Made by a program: the position numbers and the translations under genes. This document shows positions 24,113 to 32,617 of a DNA stretch of 64,000 nt, piece by piece; position 1 is the first letter of the stretch; each line of letters begins with the position of its first letter. The notes under the pieces are model-generated. The model saw nothing but the letters and a program-made list of their open reading frames with translations. It had not been told where the DNA came from and ran no database searches. The stretch covers positions 124,001 to 188,000 of the forward strand of contig CAWDLE010000010.1 of NCBI GenBank assembly GCA_963803085.1, given 5' to 3'. The stretch is from JACVRW01 sp963803085 (GTDB taxonomy: Bacteria; Actinomycetota; Thermoleophilia; Solirubrobacterales; Thermoleophilaceae).

Positions 24113-24922
24113 TTACGCTGCCGTCGCGGCTGTCTCGAGACGCGTCAGCGCCCGCCGAAGGAGCCGCGAGACGTGCATTTGCGAGTAGCCGATCCGCTCG
24201 CCGATCTCGCGCTGGTTGAGGTCGTGCATGAAGCGCAGTTCGAGGACCGAGCGCTCCTCGTCCGGCAACTCCTTCCAGGTCCGTGCGATCGCCTCGCGGT
24301 CCTCGACGAGCTCGTAGGCCGAGTCCTCGCTTCCGAGCAGGTCCACGAGCGACGCGGACTCGTCGTCGTCGCGCGCGGCCGGCGCGTCGAGTGACGCGGC
24401 CTCGTAGCTGGCCGCGGCCTCCTGTGCCTCGAGCACCTGCTCGGCCGAGCAGCCGAGGTGTCCGGCAACCTCGCGCACGTTCGGCGAGCGGCCGAGCTCC
24501 GTGGAGAGGATCTCCGTCGCGCGGCTGACCGCGAGCGTGCGCTCCTGAAGGTCGCGCGGCACGTGCAGCGACCAGCCCTTGTCGCGGAAGTGGCGCTTCA
24601 GCTCGCCGAGGATCGTGGGCGCGGCGTAGCTCGTGAACTTCGTCCCGCGGCCGGGCTCGAAGCGGTCGATCGCCTTGATCAGCCCGAGGCACGCGACCTG
24701 CAGCAGGTCGTCGTAGGGCTCGTCGGCGTACGTATAGCGCAGCGCGAGGTCGCGCGCCAGCGGCAGGAAACGCTCCACCAACTCCTCACGCGCCGCGAGG
24801 TCCCCCAGCTCGTGATAGCGGATCAGGAGCTCTCGCTCGAGCTCCCGCATGGCAGCGCGGTCGGCGCTTCGCGGGTGGGTCGTCTGGGACAGCCTCGGCG
24901 GTGCGAGGGCGACTGCACACAT
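24113..24922 (-). CDS. SigB/SigF-type RNA polymerase sigma factor
   Basis: This sigma factor of about 269 residues belongs to the stress/sporulation group 3 class. Region 2 is clear (LVERFLPLARDLALRYTYAD, DDLLQVACLGLIKAIDRFEP, FTSYAAPTILGELKRHFRDK), as are region 3 (LGRSPNVREVAGHLGCSAEQ) and region 4 (LPDEERSVLELRFMHDLNQR, RIGYSQMHVSRLLRRAL). The start is one of two adjacent ATGs (24925, 24922) behind GGAGG; 24922 has the better spacing. STAS and MEDS/HATPase regulators 6-9 kb away are the kind that control such factors, and nearby promoters match its expected recognition sequence. Confidence 0.92.
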   Translation of the reverse strand: MCAVALAPPRLSQTTHPRSADRAAMRELERELLIRYHELGDLAAREELVERFLPLARDLALRYTYADEPYDDLLQVACLGLIKAIDRFEPGRGTKFTSYAAPTILGELKRHFRDKGWSLHVPRDLQERTLAVSRATEILSTELGRSPNVREVAGHLGCSAEQVLEAQEAAASYEAASLDAPAARDDDESASLVDLLGSEDSAYELVEDREAIARTWKELPDEERSVLELRFMHDLNQREIGERIGYSQMHVSRLLRRALTRLETAATAA

Positions 24923-25120
24923 CATGAACCTCCGTCGGTCTTCCAATTGACGCAAGGTCCGAGTCGCGCCCCATTCGACCGGGGTCCGCGCGGCGTCCCT
25001 TCATGATCCGAGGACGTCGCTTCGAGCGGCTCAGTGTGCCCATCGTCGCGCTTTCCCAGCAGCCTCGTGCTGCTTCCCGACCCCACCTTCGGGGCCGGAA
25101 CGAACTCGGATTTATAGCAG

Positions 25121-25138
25121 AGACAGACCGGTCTGTCT
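25121..25138. promoter_or_regulatory. 18-bp perfect palindrome at the tetR promoter
   Basis: AGACAGACCGGTCTGTCT is a perfect dyad 20 bp upstream of the TetR-family start. It lies beside a TTTATAGC sequence and before TGCTAGGCT, a possible -10. Its size and position fit an autoregulatory TetR-dimer operator. Confidence 0.75.
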
Positions 25139-25158
25139 AGTGCTAGGCTGTCCCGGGC

Positions 25159-25743
25159 ATGTCCGTCGTCGAAGTCACCCCGCAGTCGAAGGCGGATGCG
25201 CGTGAGCGCATCCTCGACACCGCCTACGAACTCTTCTCCCGGCGTGCGATCCGCGACGTGGGCATAGACGAGGTGATCGAGCGAGCAGGGGTGGCGAAGG
25301 CGACCCTGTATCGCCACTTCCCGTCCAAGGACGAACTCGTGATCGCGTTCCTCGAGCGCCGCGAGGAGCGCTGGACGCTGGCGTGGGTCGAGGCAGAGGC
25401 GAGACGACGCGGCACCACACCGGAGGAACAGCTACTCGCGATCTTCGAACTGTTCGACGAATGGTTCCACCGCGACGACTTCGAAGCCTGCTCATTCATC
25501 AACGTGCTGCTTGAGATGGGCCCCGCGCATCCCGCCGGTCAGGCGAGCGTCCGGCATCTCGCGAGCATCCGCTCGGTCGTGGGTCGTCTCGCAGAGGAGG
25601 CCGCACTGCGCGACCCAGAGTCCTTCGCGCGCTCGATGCACATTCTCATGAAGGGCTCGATCGTCTCCGCCGCGGAGGGCGACGCCGAGGCGGCACAGCG
25701 AGCCCGATCGATGGCAGGCCTCCTGATCGAGCAACACCGCTAG
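25159..25743 (+). CDS. TetR-family transcriptional regulator
   Basis: This 194-residue protein has the TetR N-terminal helix-turn-helix (RERILDTAYELFSRR, IDEVIERAGVAKATLYRHFP, SKDELVIAFLERREE) and an all-helical C-terminal ligand domain ending QRARSMAGLLIEQHR. ATG 25159 lies immediately downstream of the palindrome AGACAGACCGGTCTGTCT. There is no obvious adjacent efflux or enzyme gene on the opposite strand, so the regulon beyond itself is unknown. The C-domain segment FEACSFINVLLEMG resembles the TetR_C group often linked to xenobiotic or redox response. Confidence 0.9.
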   Translation: MSVVEVTPQSKADARERILDTAYELFSRRAIRDVGIDEVIERAGVAKATLYRHFPSKDELVIAFLERREERWTLAWVEAEARRRGTTPEEQLLAIFELFDEWFHRDDFEACSFINVLLEMGPAHPAGQASVRHLASIRSVVGRLAEEAALRDPESFARSMHILMKGSIVSAAEGDAEAAQRARSMAGLLIEQHR

Positions 25744-25802
25744 TCGCCGCGTCGCTGTACCCGTCGAAGGCCGCATGAACCCATTTGCGGGTGTTTTCCC
25801 AA

Positions 25803-25833
25803 GACGGTCGTTCGACCGTCGATTATCGGGTAG
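25803..25833 (+). promoter_or_regulatory. Inverted repeat and SigB-like promoter upstream of the DUF892-like gene
   Basis: GTTC (25810-25813), a 14-nt spacer and GGGTA (25828-25832) fit the GTTT-N13-16-GGGTA pattern of SigB/SigF promoters. The -35 part is embedded in a perfect inverted repeat, GACGGTCG-tt-CGACCGTC (25803-25820), a possible operator. The start codon follows 42 nt later at 25875. Confidence 0.5.
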
Positions 25834-25874
25834 CAGCCTCGGGAACGGATTCGACCGAGGGAAGGAAGACCACC

Positions 25875-26573
25875 ATGACCGAGACGCCCCACCGCGATGC
25901 CAAGCTCGTCGAGCTCCTCAACGAGGCGTACGCGAAGGAAAAGCAGCTCGAGTCTGCGCTCGACGCGCACATCCGGGTGACGACCCGCGACGACTACGCG
26001 AAGCGTCTAAAGGCTCACCTCAAGGAGACCAAGGCGCACGCCACCCAGGTGTCGACGCGAATCAAGCAGCTTGGCGGCAACCCGGAGACCGTCTCACTGC
26101 CCGGCCCCGAGGGGCTGAGCCGCGCCGCCGAGGGCGTCTCCGAGATGGTCGGAAAGGCCAAGGCCGCGGCCCAGGCGCCGATGCACACGGTGCGCGGATC
26201 GGGTGAGCAGGAGAAGATGCTTCACAACGCTCGCGTCGAGTACCAGCAGGAGGCGCACGAGATCGCGACCTACACCGTGATCGACTCGCTCGCCACCGCG
26301 GCCGGCGACAAGCAGACGGCCAAGCTCGCGCGCGACATCCTGCGCCAAGAGGTGCGCATGCAGGAATTCCTTGCCGGGCTGCTGCCGAAGCTGTCCGTGG
26401 ACGTGGCTCACGACGAGATCCCCGTCTCAGAGATCAACGGGCCGGCGGCCCGCGTGACGGCTGGGGGCGCAACGGGCGCGAAAGCCTCCGGGGGCTCGAA
26501 GACCGGCGCCGGCCGAAGCAAGACGTCGAGTCGAACCAGCCGATCGTCGAGCCGAAGCAAGGCCAAGGCCTGA
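25875..26573 (+). CDS. DUF892/ferritin-like stress protein with basic tail
   Basis: This 232-residue protein has a helical DUF892-like domain (LVELLNEAYAKEKQLESALD, RLKAHLKETKAHATQVSTRI, QQEAHEIATYTVIDSLATAA) paralogous to the N-terminal half of the 344-residue protein at 22397-23431. It ends in a Gly/Ser/Arg/Lys-rich tail of about 35 residues that may bind nucleic acid or polyphosphate. GAAGGAAG precedes ATG 25875, and a SigB-like promoter lies 42 nt upstream. A general-stress function is likely from family and promoter; the biochemical role is unknown. Confidence 0.8.
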   Translation: MTETPHRDAKLVELLNEAYAKEKQLESALDAHIRVTTRDDYAKRLKAHLKETKAHATQVSTRIKQLGGNPETVSLPGPEGLSRAAEGVSEMVGKAKAAAQAPMHTVRGSGEQEKMLHNARVEYQQEAHEIATYTVIDSLATAAGDKQTAKLARDILRQEVRMQEFLAGLLPKLSVDVAHDEIPVSEINGPAARVTAGGATGAKASGGSKTGAGRSKTSSRTSRSSSRSKAKA

Positions 26574-26581
26574 CGGAGCCC

Positions 26582-27392
26582 TCATAGTCTTCGGACGATG
26601 TCGGCCTCTAGGGCCGAGTGGTCGCTCAGGCCCGCGTCGCGCCAGGCGTGGTGGTAGATACAGGCCGCTGGCCGCAACTCGGCCGAGCTGAACAGGTGAT
26701 CGAGGCGCCAGCCGCCTCCATGGCCCGAGATGCGCTGCCACGTCCAGCTCGGCTCGCGCGATCCGTAGCCGTGGAGGGAGCGATACGCGTCCTGGTAGCC
26801 GAGGTCTCGCAACCCTGGAACGACGCCAAGCTCGGCCTCGTCCCACTCGGGTCCGCGCTCGCGCCGCAGTCGCCCGCGCGAGTCTCTTGCGAAGGAGACC
26901 ACCTCGCCGCTCTCGAGCTCGCGGCGCGGGGTGTTGAAGTCGCCGCACACAACGCGGGCCATCGTCGGCGCGAGCTGGAGCCCGGCGCGAACAGCCTGGA
27001 GCGTGCTCGCCTTCACCCAGCCGTTGGCCGCGTTGGGGACGTGGAGGCAGTGGATCTCGACTGGACCGATGCCGGCGTCGACGATCGCGGCCACCGTGGT
27101 CTCGACCCACGGAACGGGTAGCGTCGCGGACGGGCCGCGAAGGGACGGCGCTCGATCCCAACAGCACGCCGGTGCGACGCCGCGACGCCGGCGCGCGGCA
27201 TGGGTCGGCGCTGTCCAGCGATGCCCGTACATGCGGCAGCCCGATCCGCTCCAGCAGGGCCCGCCAGAGCGGAAGCGTCGCATCGGTGACCTCCTGAAGC
27301 GCCACCACATCGGGCTCACGACCCGCCAGCGCCGCGGCCTGCTCGGCCAGCCGGGACGAGCGGCGCGCCACGTTCCACGTGATAACCCTCAT
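26582..27392 (-). pseudogene. Endonuclease/exonuclease/phosphatase-family gene with a frameshift
   Basis: The start frame from 27392 encodes MRVITWNVARRSSRLAEQ and VVALQEVTDA, the N-terminal EEP motifs with metal ligands Asn and Glu. Near 27155-27165 the homology jumps by one base into the frame that ends at the TGA at 26582. That frame supplies VCGDFNTPRRE, WRLDHLFSS and the catalytic LSDHSAL. Together they make a complete enzyme of about 270 residues, so one base too many is present, most simply in the CCC run at 27157-27159. It may be a recent pseudogene or a sequencing error. The intact product would be a Mg-dependent phosphodiesterase. Confidence 0.8.
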
Positions 27393-27458
27393 CGCGCGAC
27401 CGTCAGAGTCCGCTACCCCATCCCCACAGCCCCTGGAGCGAGCGACGGGTCACCCCGC

Positions 27459-27665
27459 TCAGCTCTGCCGCGTCTCGCGGGTCGCGGCCGCGATTGTCTT
27501 GACGACGTACAGCACGGAGAGTACGAAGAAGATTGCCCCGAGCAGAGCACGCACCTGCTCCGAGTCCAGCGGTGCGCGCCGTGCCACCGGCTCCGCTATC
27601 CCGTCCGCCACCTTCTCGCGCCAGCCCTGCAGGCCCGTCTGCCCCAACCTTGTCGCTGTGGCCAT
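27459..27665 (-). CDS. Small single-helix membrane protein (68 residues)
   Basis: ATG 27665 follows GAGAGGG and opens MATATRLGQTGLQGWREKVA. One hydrophobic helix (ALLGAIFFVLSVLYVVKTI) and a short polar tail follow. No family is recognised. A sequence matching the SigB-type promoter (GGTGT-N14-GGGTAT in the sense direction) lies 45-69 bp upstream, suggesting stress induction. It is transcribed alone, between the KaiC-like operon and the frameshifted EEP gene. Confidence 0.68.
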   Translation of the reverse strand: MATATRLGQTGLQGWREKVADGIAEPVARRAPLDSEQVRALLGAIFFVLSVLYVVKTIAAATRETRQS

Positions 27666-27709
27666 GTTGTTCCCTCTCTCTTTCTCGCCGTCCATGCCTG
27701 AGCCCCCCA

Positions 27710-27734
27710 ATACCCACCTCTCACCGCGCACACC
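27710..27734 (-). promoter_or_regulatory. SigB-like promoter of the 68-residue membrane protein gene
   Basis: On the minus strand GGTGT (27734-27730) is followed by a 14-nt spacer and GGGTAT (27715-27710). This agrees with the GGTTT-N14-GGGTAT-like consensus of SigB/SigF factors. The gene's ATG lies 44 nt downstream. Confidence 0.5.
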
Positions 27735-27754
27735 CAGGCCGGGTGGGTGGCGGG

Positions 27755-29152
27755 CTAGCGGGAGACCTGCTCGCTGACGATCGGATCTCCGAGGACGATC
27801 CCGCCCGGGGTGATGTCGAATTCGCGGATCTCGGGCTCGTGGGCGCTGGCGCGGGACTTGAGGATCGTCACCGTCCGCAGCAAGCGCGGTTCGGCGCGCA
27901 GGTACTGCAGCAGGATGACGTTGTCGGAGAGATGCGAGATGCCGTATTCGGCCAGGCGCCCGACGTGGAAAAGGTCGGGTATCTCGCTGGTCATGATCAG
28001 GCTGATGCCCGCACGCGACAGGCGTTGTGTGAGCGAGTAGACGAACTCGCGGAAGCGCACCGGATCGGGCGCCGCGTACTGCAGATCGCTGAGACTGTCG
28101 ATCAGCACGCGGCTGGCCCCGGTACGCTCGACCAGGTCGAGCAGCTCGTACACCCATTCGTCGATGTAGACATCGTTTGGAGACCGGTACATGACCTCCA
28201 CCCGTTCGTCGTCGAGCGACCAGCCGAAGCCGCCGGAGATCCTCTGCAGCTGCATCGGGTTCTCCTGGAGCGTGGCGATCACGCCTGACTCCCCGCTCGC
28301 CGCGCCGCTGAAGATGAAGTGGAGGCCCATCAACGTCTTGCCGGCACCTGACGGCCCGGCAACCAGCGTGGAGCTACCCGGTGTGTAGCCCTCGGCGAGC
28401 ATCGTGTCGAGCGGCGGGATGCCGGACGAGATTCGGCCTTCGCTGAATCGGTAATCAGCCTCCCGGACGGGATCGGCGAGCCGGGGGAAGACCGTGATGC
28501 CGTGCTCGGAGAGGCGATATGTGTGCCGTCCTGAGCGGAAGTCGGTGCCGCGGAGCTTGGCCACCTGGATCAGGCGTAGCGTGCGCTCGTTCACGCGCTC
28601 CGTCGCGAGCGAGATGATCCCGTCCGCGACCGCGAACTCCGGCGCCGTGCGCATCTCGTCCTCGCTGTATTCGCCTATCCAAAAGCAGGTTGCGGGGAAG
28701 GCCGTGAGCAGCGCGGCGAGGTCGTGCAGAAAGCGCCGGAAGGCGCGCGCGTCATCTGCGAACGCGGCCAGGGCCTTGAAGCTGTCGATCGCGATGATTC
28801 CGGGCCGCCGCTCCTTGATCAGCACGCCGATCCGCTCGGTGACGGCGGCGAGCCCGCCGTCACCGCCGACGGTGCCGCCAAGGTCCTCGTAGTACACGGC
28901 CCGCCCGATCGCGTCGCGGTCGAAGAAGCTGAGCGTCTGGGCGTAGCGAAGGATCTTCTCGAACGGCTCGGAGACCGTGGAGAGGTAGACCGCAGGGCGC
29001 TCTACGGTCGCGCCGGCGAAGACGAACTGTTGAGAGAGGATCGTCTTTCCGGAGCCCGGGAGGCCCATGATCAGGTTGATCCCGCTCATCGGCAGACCGC
29101 CGCCGAGGATGAGGTCGAGCCCCTCGTCGCCGCTCGTGAGGCGCTCGTCCAC
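27755..29152 (-). CDS. KaiC-like tandem RecA-domain ATPase
   Basis: This 465-residue protein has two KaiC/RadA-type ATPase domains. Walker A is GLPGSGKT at 30-37 in the first and AGPSGAGKT at about 265 in the second, with Walker B-like strands GIIAIDSFKAL and RVLIDSLSDL. Catalytic-type Glu residues are seen around TVSEPFEK. Cyanobacterial KaiC is a clock protein. The many non-cyanobacterial homologues are thought to act as signalling ATPases with response regulators or kinases. It begins at GTG 29152, whose first base is the last base of the upstream TAG, so it is coupled to the MerR-receiver gene. Confidence 0.88.
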   Translation of the reverse strand: MDERLTSGDEGLDLILGGGLPMSGINLIMGLPGSGKTILSQQFVFAGATVERPAVYLSTVSEPFEKILRYAQTLSFFDRDAIGRAVYYEDLGGTVGGDGGLAAVTERIGVLIKERRPGIIAIDSFKALAAFADDARAFRRFLHDLAALLTAFPATCFWIGEYSEDEMRTAPEFAVADGIISLATERVNERTLRLIQVAKLRGTDFRSGRHTYRLSEHGITVFPRLADPVREADYRFSEGRISSGIPPLDTMLAEGYTPGSSTLVAGPSGAGKTLMGLHFIFSGAASGESGVIATLQENPMQLQRISGGFGWSLDDERVEVMYRSPNDVYIDEWVYELLDLVERTGASRVLIDSLSDLQYAAPDPVRFREFVYSLTQRLSRAGISLIMTSEIPDLFHVGRLAEYGISHLSDNVILLQYLRAEPRLLRTVTILKSRASAHEPEIREFDITPGGIVLGDPIVSEQVSR

Positions 29153-29835
29153 TAGCGACCCTCTTGCGCGGGGCGCGCGACCAGCGCGCTTGAGCCGAGC
29201 AGGTCCTTGACGGTTGACACGAGCTCGAGCGGGTCAAACGGCTTCTGCAGAAAGGCGTCAGCGCCCGCGGCCAGCGCCTCGTCTCGAGCCTCGAGGACGG
29301 AGATGGCGAGCACGGCTTCAGCGTCGTGCTGCTTCAGGCGCCGGCACAGCTCCGCGCCCTGACCTCCGGAGATCATCAGCTCCACGATCGCAAGCTGCGG
29401 CCGGCTTTCGAGCCAGTGCTCCTCGGCTTCGTCGGCCGCGAAGGCCAAGTTCACGTCATACCCCTCGGTGCGCAGGAAGAACTCTTGCAATTCCGCAGAC
29501 ACAGGATCGCGTTCGGCGAGCAACACGAGCAGGCGCGCCCCACCACTCTTGCCGTCGCTCCTCACAGGCTGGCCAGCCTCGCGCCGCTCCCCGAGTAGCC
29601 GGTGAGCGTCGGCCGCCGAAAGCCCGCCCGAAACCTCCGCCGCGACGAAGCGAAGCTCGTCCACCTGGTCACGGGAGTACAGCCGGTGTCCCCCCTCGCT
29701 CCGCTCCGGGACTACCGTCGCGTAGCGCTCCTCCCAGTTGCGGATCGTCGCGGCGGGAACGTCCAGCATTCGAGCCACCGCACCAATGCTGTACACGCCG
29801 CGGTTCCCGCCAGCCTCACCAGACACGTTCGCCAT
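29152..29835 (-). CDS. MerR-type HTH fused to a receiver-like domain
   Basis: This 227-residue hybrid has an N-terminal MerR-like winged helix (YSIGAVARMLDVPAATIRNW, GGHRLYSRDQVDELRFV) and a C-terminal receiver fold (about 100-215). At the phosphorylation position the sequence is AIVELMISGG, with Glu152 where Asp is normal. The acidic pocket reads AERD instead of a DD pair, while Lys198 (LQKPF) is kept. It is therefore probably not phosphorylated, and Glu may mimic the active state. ATG 29835 is chosen because it directly precedes the HTH. The stop overlaps the KaiC-like start, implying a joint function. Confidence 0.85.
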   Translation of the reverse strand: MANVSGEAGGNRGVYSIGAVARMLDVPAATIRNWEERYATVVPERSEGGHRLYSRDQVDELRFVAAEVSGGLSAADAHRLLGERREAGQPVRSDGKSGGARLLVLLAERDPVSAELQEFFLRTEGYDVNLAFAADEAEEHWLESRPQLAIVELMISGGQGAELCRRLKQHDAEAVLAISVLEARDEALAAGADAFLQKPFDPLELVSTVKDLLGSSALVARPAQEGR

Positions 29836-29973
29836 GCTAACCGATCCCAGGGGGACCTGGTGAGCCAATGATGAGTCGCTGATGAGATTTAATCCCATAA
29901 CTCCTTCACAACTTCCTCAATAGGTGGTACGGTGGCTGTTAATGTCTCCCCTGGAGCCGAGGAGTAACTTCTG

Positions 29974-30453
29974 ATGAGCTTTGCTAATCACGCGGTGTCG
30001 CACAACGGGACTCTGCACGCAGAGCCACCTCCGAGGGGCGGCGGGGCGGTTCGCAACGACCTGTCGACCGCACTGGTCAAGCTCTACCGTGAGCTCTTCG
30101 GCCGTGGTCCAGTAACCACCACGACCTACGCATTCGACGCGGGCTACGTCACCTTCCTGCGTGACGTCCTCGTCCCGCACGAGCGCGTCCTCGTTCTTGG
30201 GGGTCGCACGGATCTCGTCTGTCAGGCGCGGGCGGCTATCCGCGAAGCCGAGCGCGAGCGGCTGATCGGTGAGGTTCAGCGCGTGACCGGTCGACCAGTG
30301 CTCCATGACTCCTTCCAGTTTCAGCCGGAGCGGGACCTGGCCATCGAACTGTTCTGGATTCCGCCCGGTTCCGAGGAAGGCCCCGGCGACACTCCGGCGC
30401 GTTACGCGATCGCGCCGGTTCCGTACCCCGAGGGAAAGGTGATGTCTCGATGA
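29974..30453 (+). CDS. MpsC/DUF2294-domain protein
   Basis: This 159-residue soluble protein has the DUF2294 (MpsC) fold: LVKLYRELFGRGPVTTTTYA, a middle FLRDVLVPHERVLVLGG, then REAERERLIGEVQRVTGRPV and LAIELFWIP. In Firmicutes, MpsC belongs to a membrane-potential/bicarbonate system. Actinobacterial stand-alone members occur near sigma-factor regulators and have no proven role. ATG 29974 is preceded by GAGGAG. It is followed at 19 bp by a STAS gene, and the two are probably co-transcribed. A 138-bp gap separates it from the divergent MerR-receiver gene. Confidence 0.78.
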   Translation: MSFANHAVSHNGTLHAEPPPRGGGAVRNDLSTALVKLYRELFGRGPVTTTTYAFDAGYVTFLRDVLVPHERVLVLGGRTDLVCQARAAIREAERERLIGEVQRVTGRPVLHDSFQFQPERDLAIELFWIPPGSEEGPGDTPARYAIAPVPYPEGKVMSR

Positions 30454-30472
30454 TCACGAGCTGGAGGTTTCT

Positions 30473-30850
30473 GTGAGTTCCGCTCCGCTTTTCAGAGTCA
30501 CGGTGGAGCGGCTCGAGAAGACCTGCCTCATACGAGCCAGCGGCGAACTCGACCGGGGTACCGCGAACCGCCTGAGCTCGGCGCTCGATGCGGCCCGGGC
30601 GGACGGAGTGATGGCGATGCTCGACATGTCCGCTGTCAGCTTCATCGACACGGCCGGGCTGCGGGTCCTGCTCCGCTCGGCACGCGCTGTCGACGCGGAC
30701 GACTGGGTGTGGTTCATCATCCGGGCATCCCGCGCGGTGTGGCGGCTCGTCGAGTTGACCGGCACCAGATCGGAGCTGCCGCTGGTGGCGGCGCCCAGCT
30801 CCATGCGCACCGCGCCACTAAAGACTGCTCCTCAGCGCGTCGCTGGCTAA
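30473..30850 (+). CDS. STAS-domain anti-sigma factor antagonist
   Basis: This 125-residue protein is mainly one STAS domain: CLIRASGELDRGTANRLSSA and the switch region LDMSAVSFIDTAGLRVLLRS. The phosphorylatable Ser of SpoIIAA-type proteins is replaced by Thr in IDTAG, which is still phosphorylatable. Such proteins free a SigB/SigF-type factor by binding its anti-sigma kinase. The sigma gene at 24113-24922 and the HATPase protein at 32618-33541 are the obvious local partners, by inference. GGAGG precedes GTG 30473. The C-terminal about 25 residues are low-complexity. Confidence 0.88.
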   Translation: MSSAPLFRVTVERLEKTCLIRASGELDRGTANRLSSALDAARADGVMAMLDMSAVSFIDTAGLRVLLRSARAVDADDWVWFIIRASRAVWRLVELTGTRSELPLVAAPSSMRTAPLKTAPQRVAG

Positions 30851-30910
30851 CGCGCGGGCCGCTGCCCAGTGAGCCGCGGCGCGGGGCCCGCGAGGCCTAG
30901 CCCCCGGTGC

Positions 30911-30964
30911 CGCGAGCGACGAAGTCGCTCGCGCTGAGTGCGAAAACCAAGCCTGGCAAGGAAG
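30911..30964 (+). repeat. Repeated hairpin plus 18-nt tail element, copy B
   Basis: A 9-bp inverted repeat (CGCGAGCGA / TCGCTCGCG, loop CGAAG) is followed by CTGAGTGCGAAAACCAAG (30934-30951) and, 6 nt later, AAGGAAG. The tail and spacing are the same as in copy A at 22230-22285. The stem's outer pairs differ but remain complementary. It follows the STAS gene and precedes a second hairpin. Confidence 0.7.
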
Positions 30965-30965
30965 A

Positions 30966-30999
30966 GGGCCAGGGACAGTGCTTCGCACGGCCCTGGCCC
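30966..30999. terminator. Hairpin between the STAS gene and tRNA-Asp
   Basis: The arms GGGCCAGGG (30966-30974) and CCCTGGCCC (30991-30999) enclose a second small stem, GTGC-ttc-GCAC (30978-30988). It can terminate the plus-strand STAS transcript and the minus-strand tRNA transcript. Confidence 0.75.
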
Positions 31000-31037
31000 G
31001 ATGACACAGCCAGGCGCAGGTTTGCAGCCCGAATCAG

Positions 31038-32081
<1,044 letters not shown>

Positions 32082-32096
32082 CGGTCGAGGATACGC

Positions 32097-32597
32097 CTAG
32101 AGCCGCTCGAGCCTCCGCATCGTCGGGCCCGCCTCGCGCTCCTCGAAATCGAGGTGCGCGAGGAGGTTCTCGGCGAGCACGTTCAGCCCCTCGACGACCC
32201 GCTGTCGAGCCGTCGCGCTCTCGCCATTGGTGAGGTCCGTGGCCGCGGCCTCCACCTCGTCGAGGTCGTCGGAGACGCGCCTGTGATCCGCCTCGAGCTT
32301 GTCCACGACGGGACCTATCTCGCTGTCGGTCTCGCGCAGGCGCGGGAACAGGAGCACGTCCTCGGCGTTGTGGTGGCTGTGGACGAAGCGGCAGTAGTGC
32401 AGGCAGTTGACCTTCAGCCGCCACAGCGGCCCGTTCGTCTGGAGCTCGTCGAGCTCAGCGTTGAGCTGCTCGGCGGGCAGCCCGTCGACGACCTCGCCCG
32501 CGAGCCGTCGCACCGTTTCGAGGTCGCGGCGAACGACGCTGTGCACCCACAGCAGCTCCTGGAAGAGAGCGCGGCCCTGTTCGGTCTCAGGGTTCAC
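32097..32597 (-). CDS. Hemerythrin domain protein
   Basis: This 166-residue four-helix protein carries the di-iron ligands of the hemerythrin HHE fold: LLWVHSVVRRDL, RFVHSHHNAEDVLLFPRL, EADHRRVSDDL and AHLDFEEREAG. Such proteins bind oxygen or sense NO/redox state in the cytoplasm. It lies 15 bp from the LLM gene and 21 bp from the MEDS-HATPase gene on the same strand, probably in one operon. The start ATG/GTG at 32597 has no strong ribosome-binding site. Its neighbours suggest a stress-sensing role. Confidence 0.88.
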   Translation of the reverse strand: MNPETEQGRALFQELLWVHSVVRRDLETVRRLAGEVVDGLPAEQLNAELDELQTNGPLWRLKVNCLHYCRFVHSHHNAEDVLLFPRLRETDSEIGPVVDKLEADHRRVSDDLDEVEAAATDLTNGESATARQRVVEGLNVLAENLLAHLDFEEREAGPTMRRLERL

Positions 32598-32617
32598 GCC
32601 GCATTCCGGAGGCAGGG

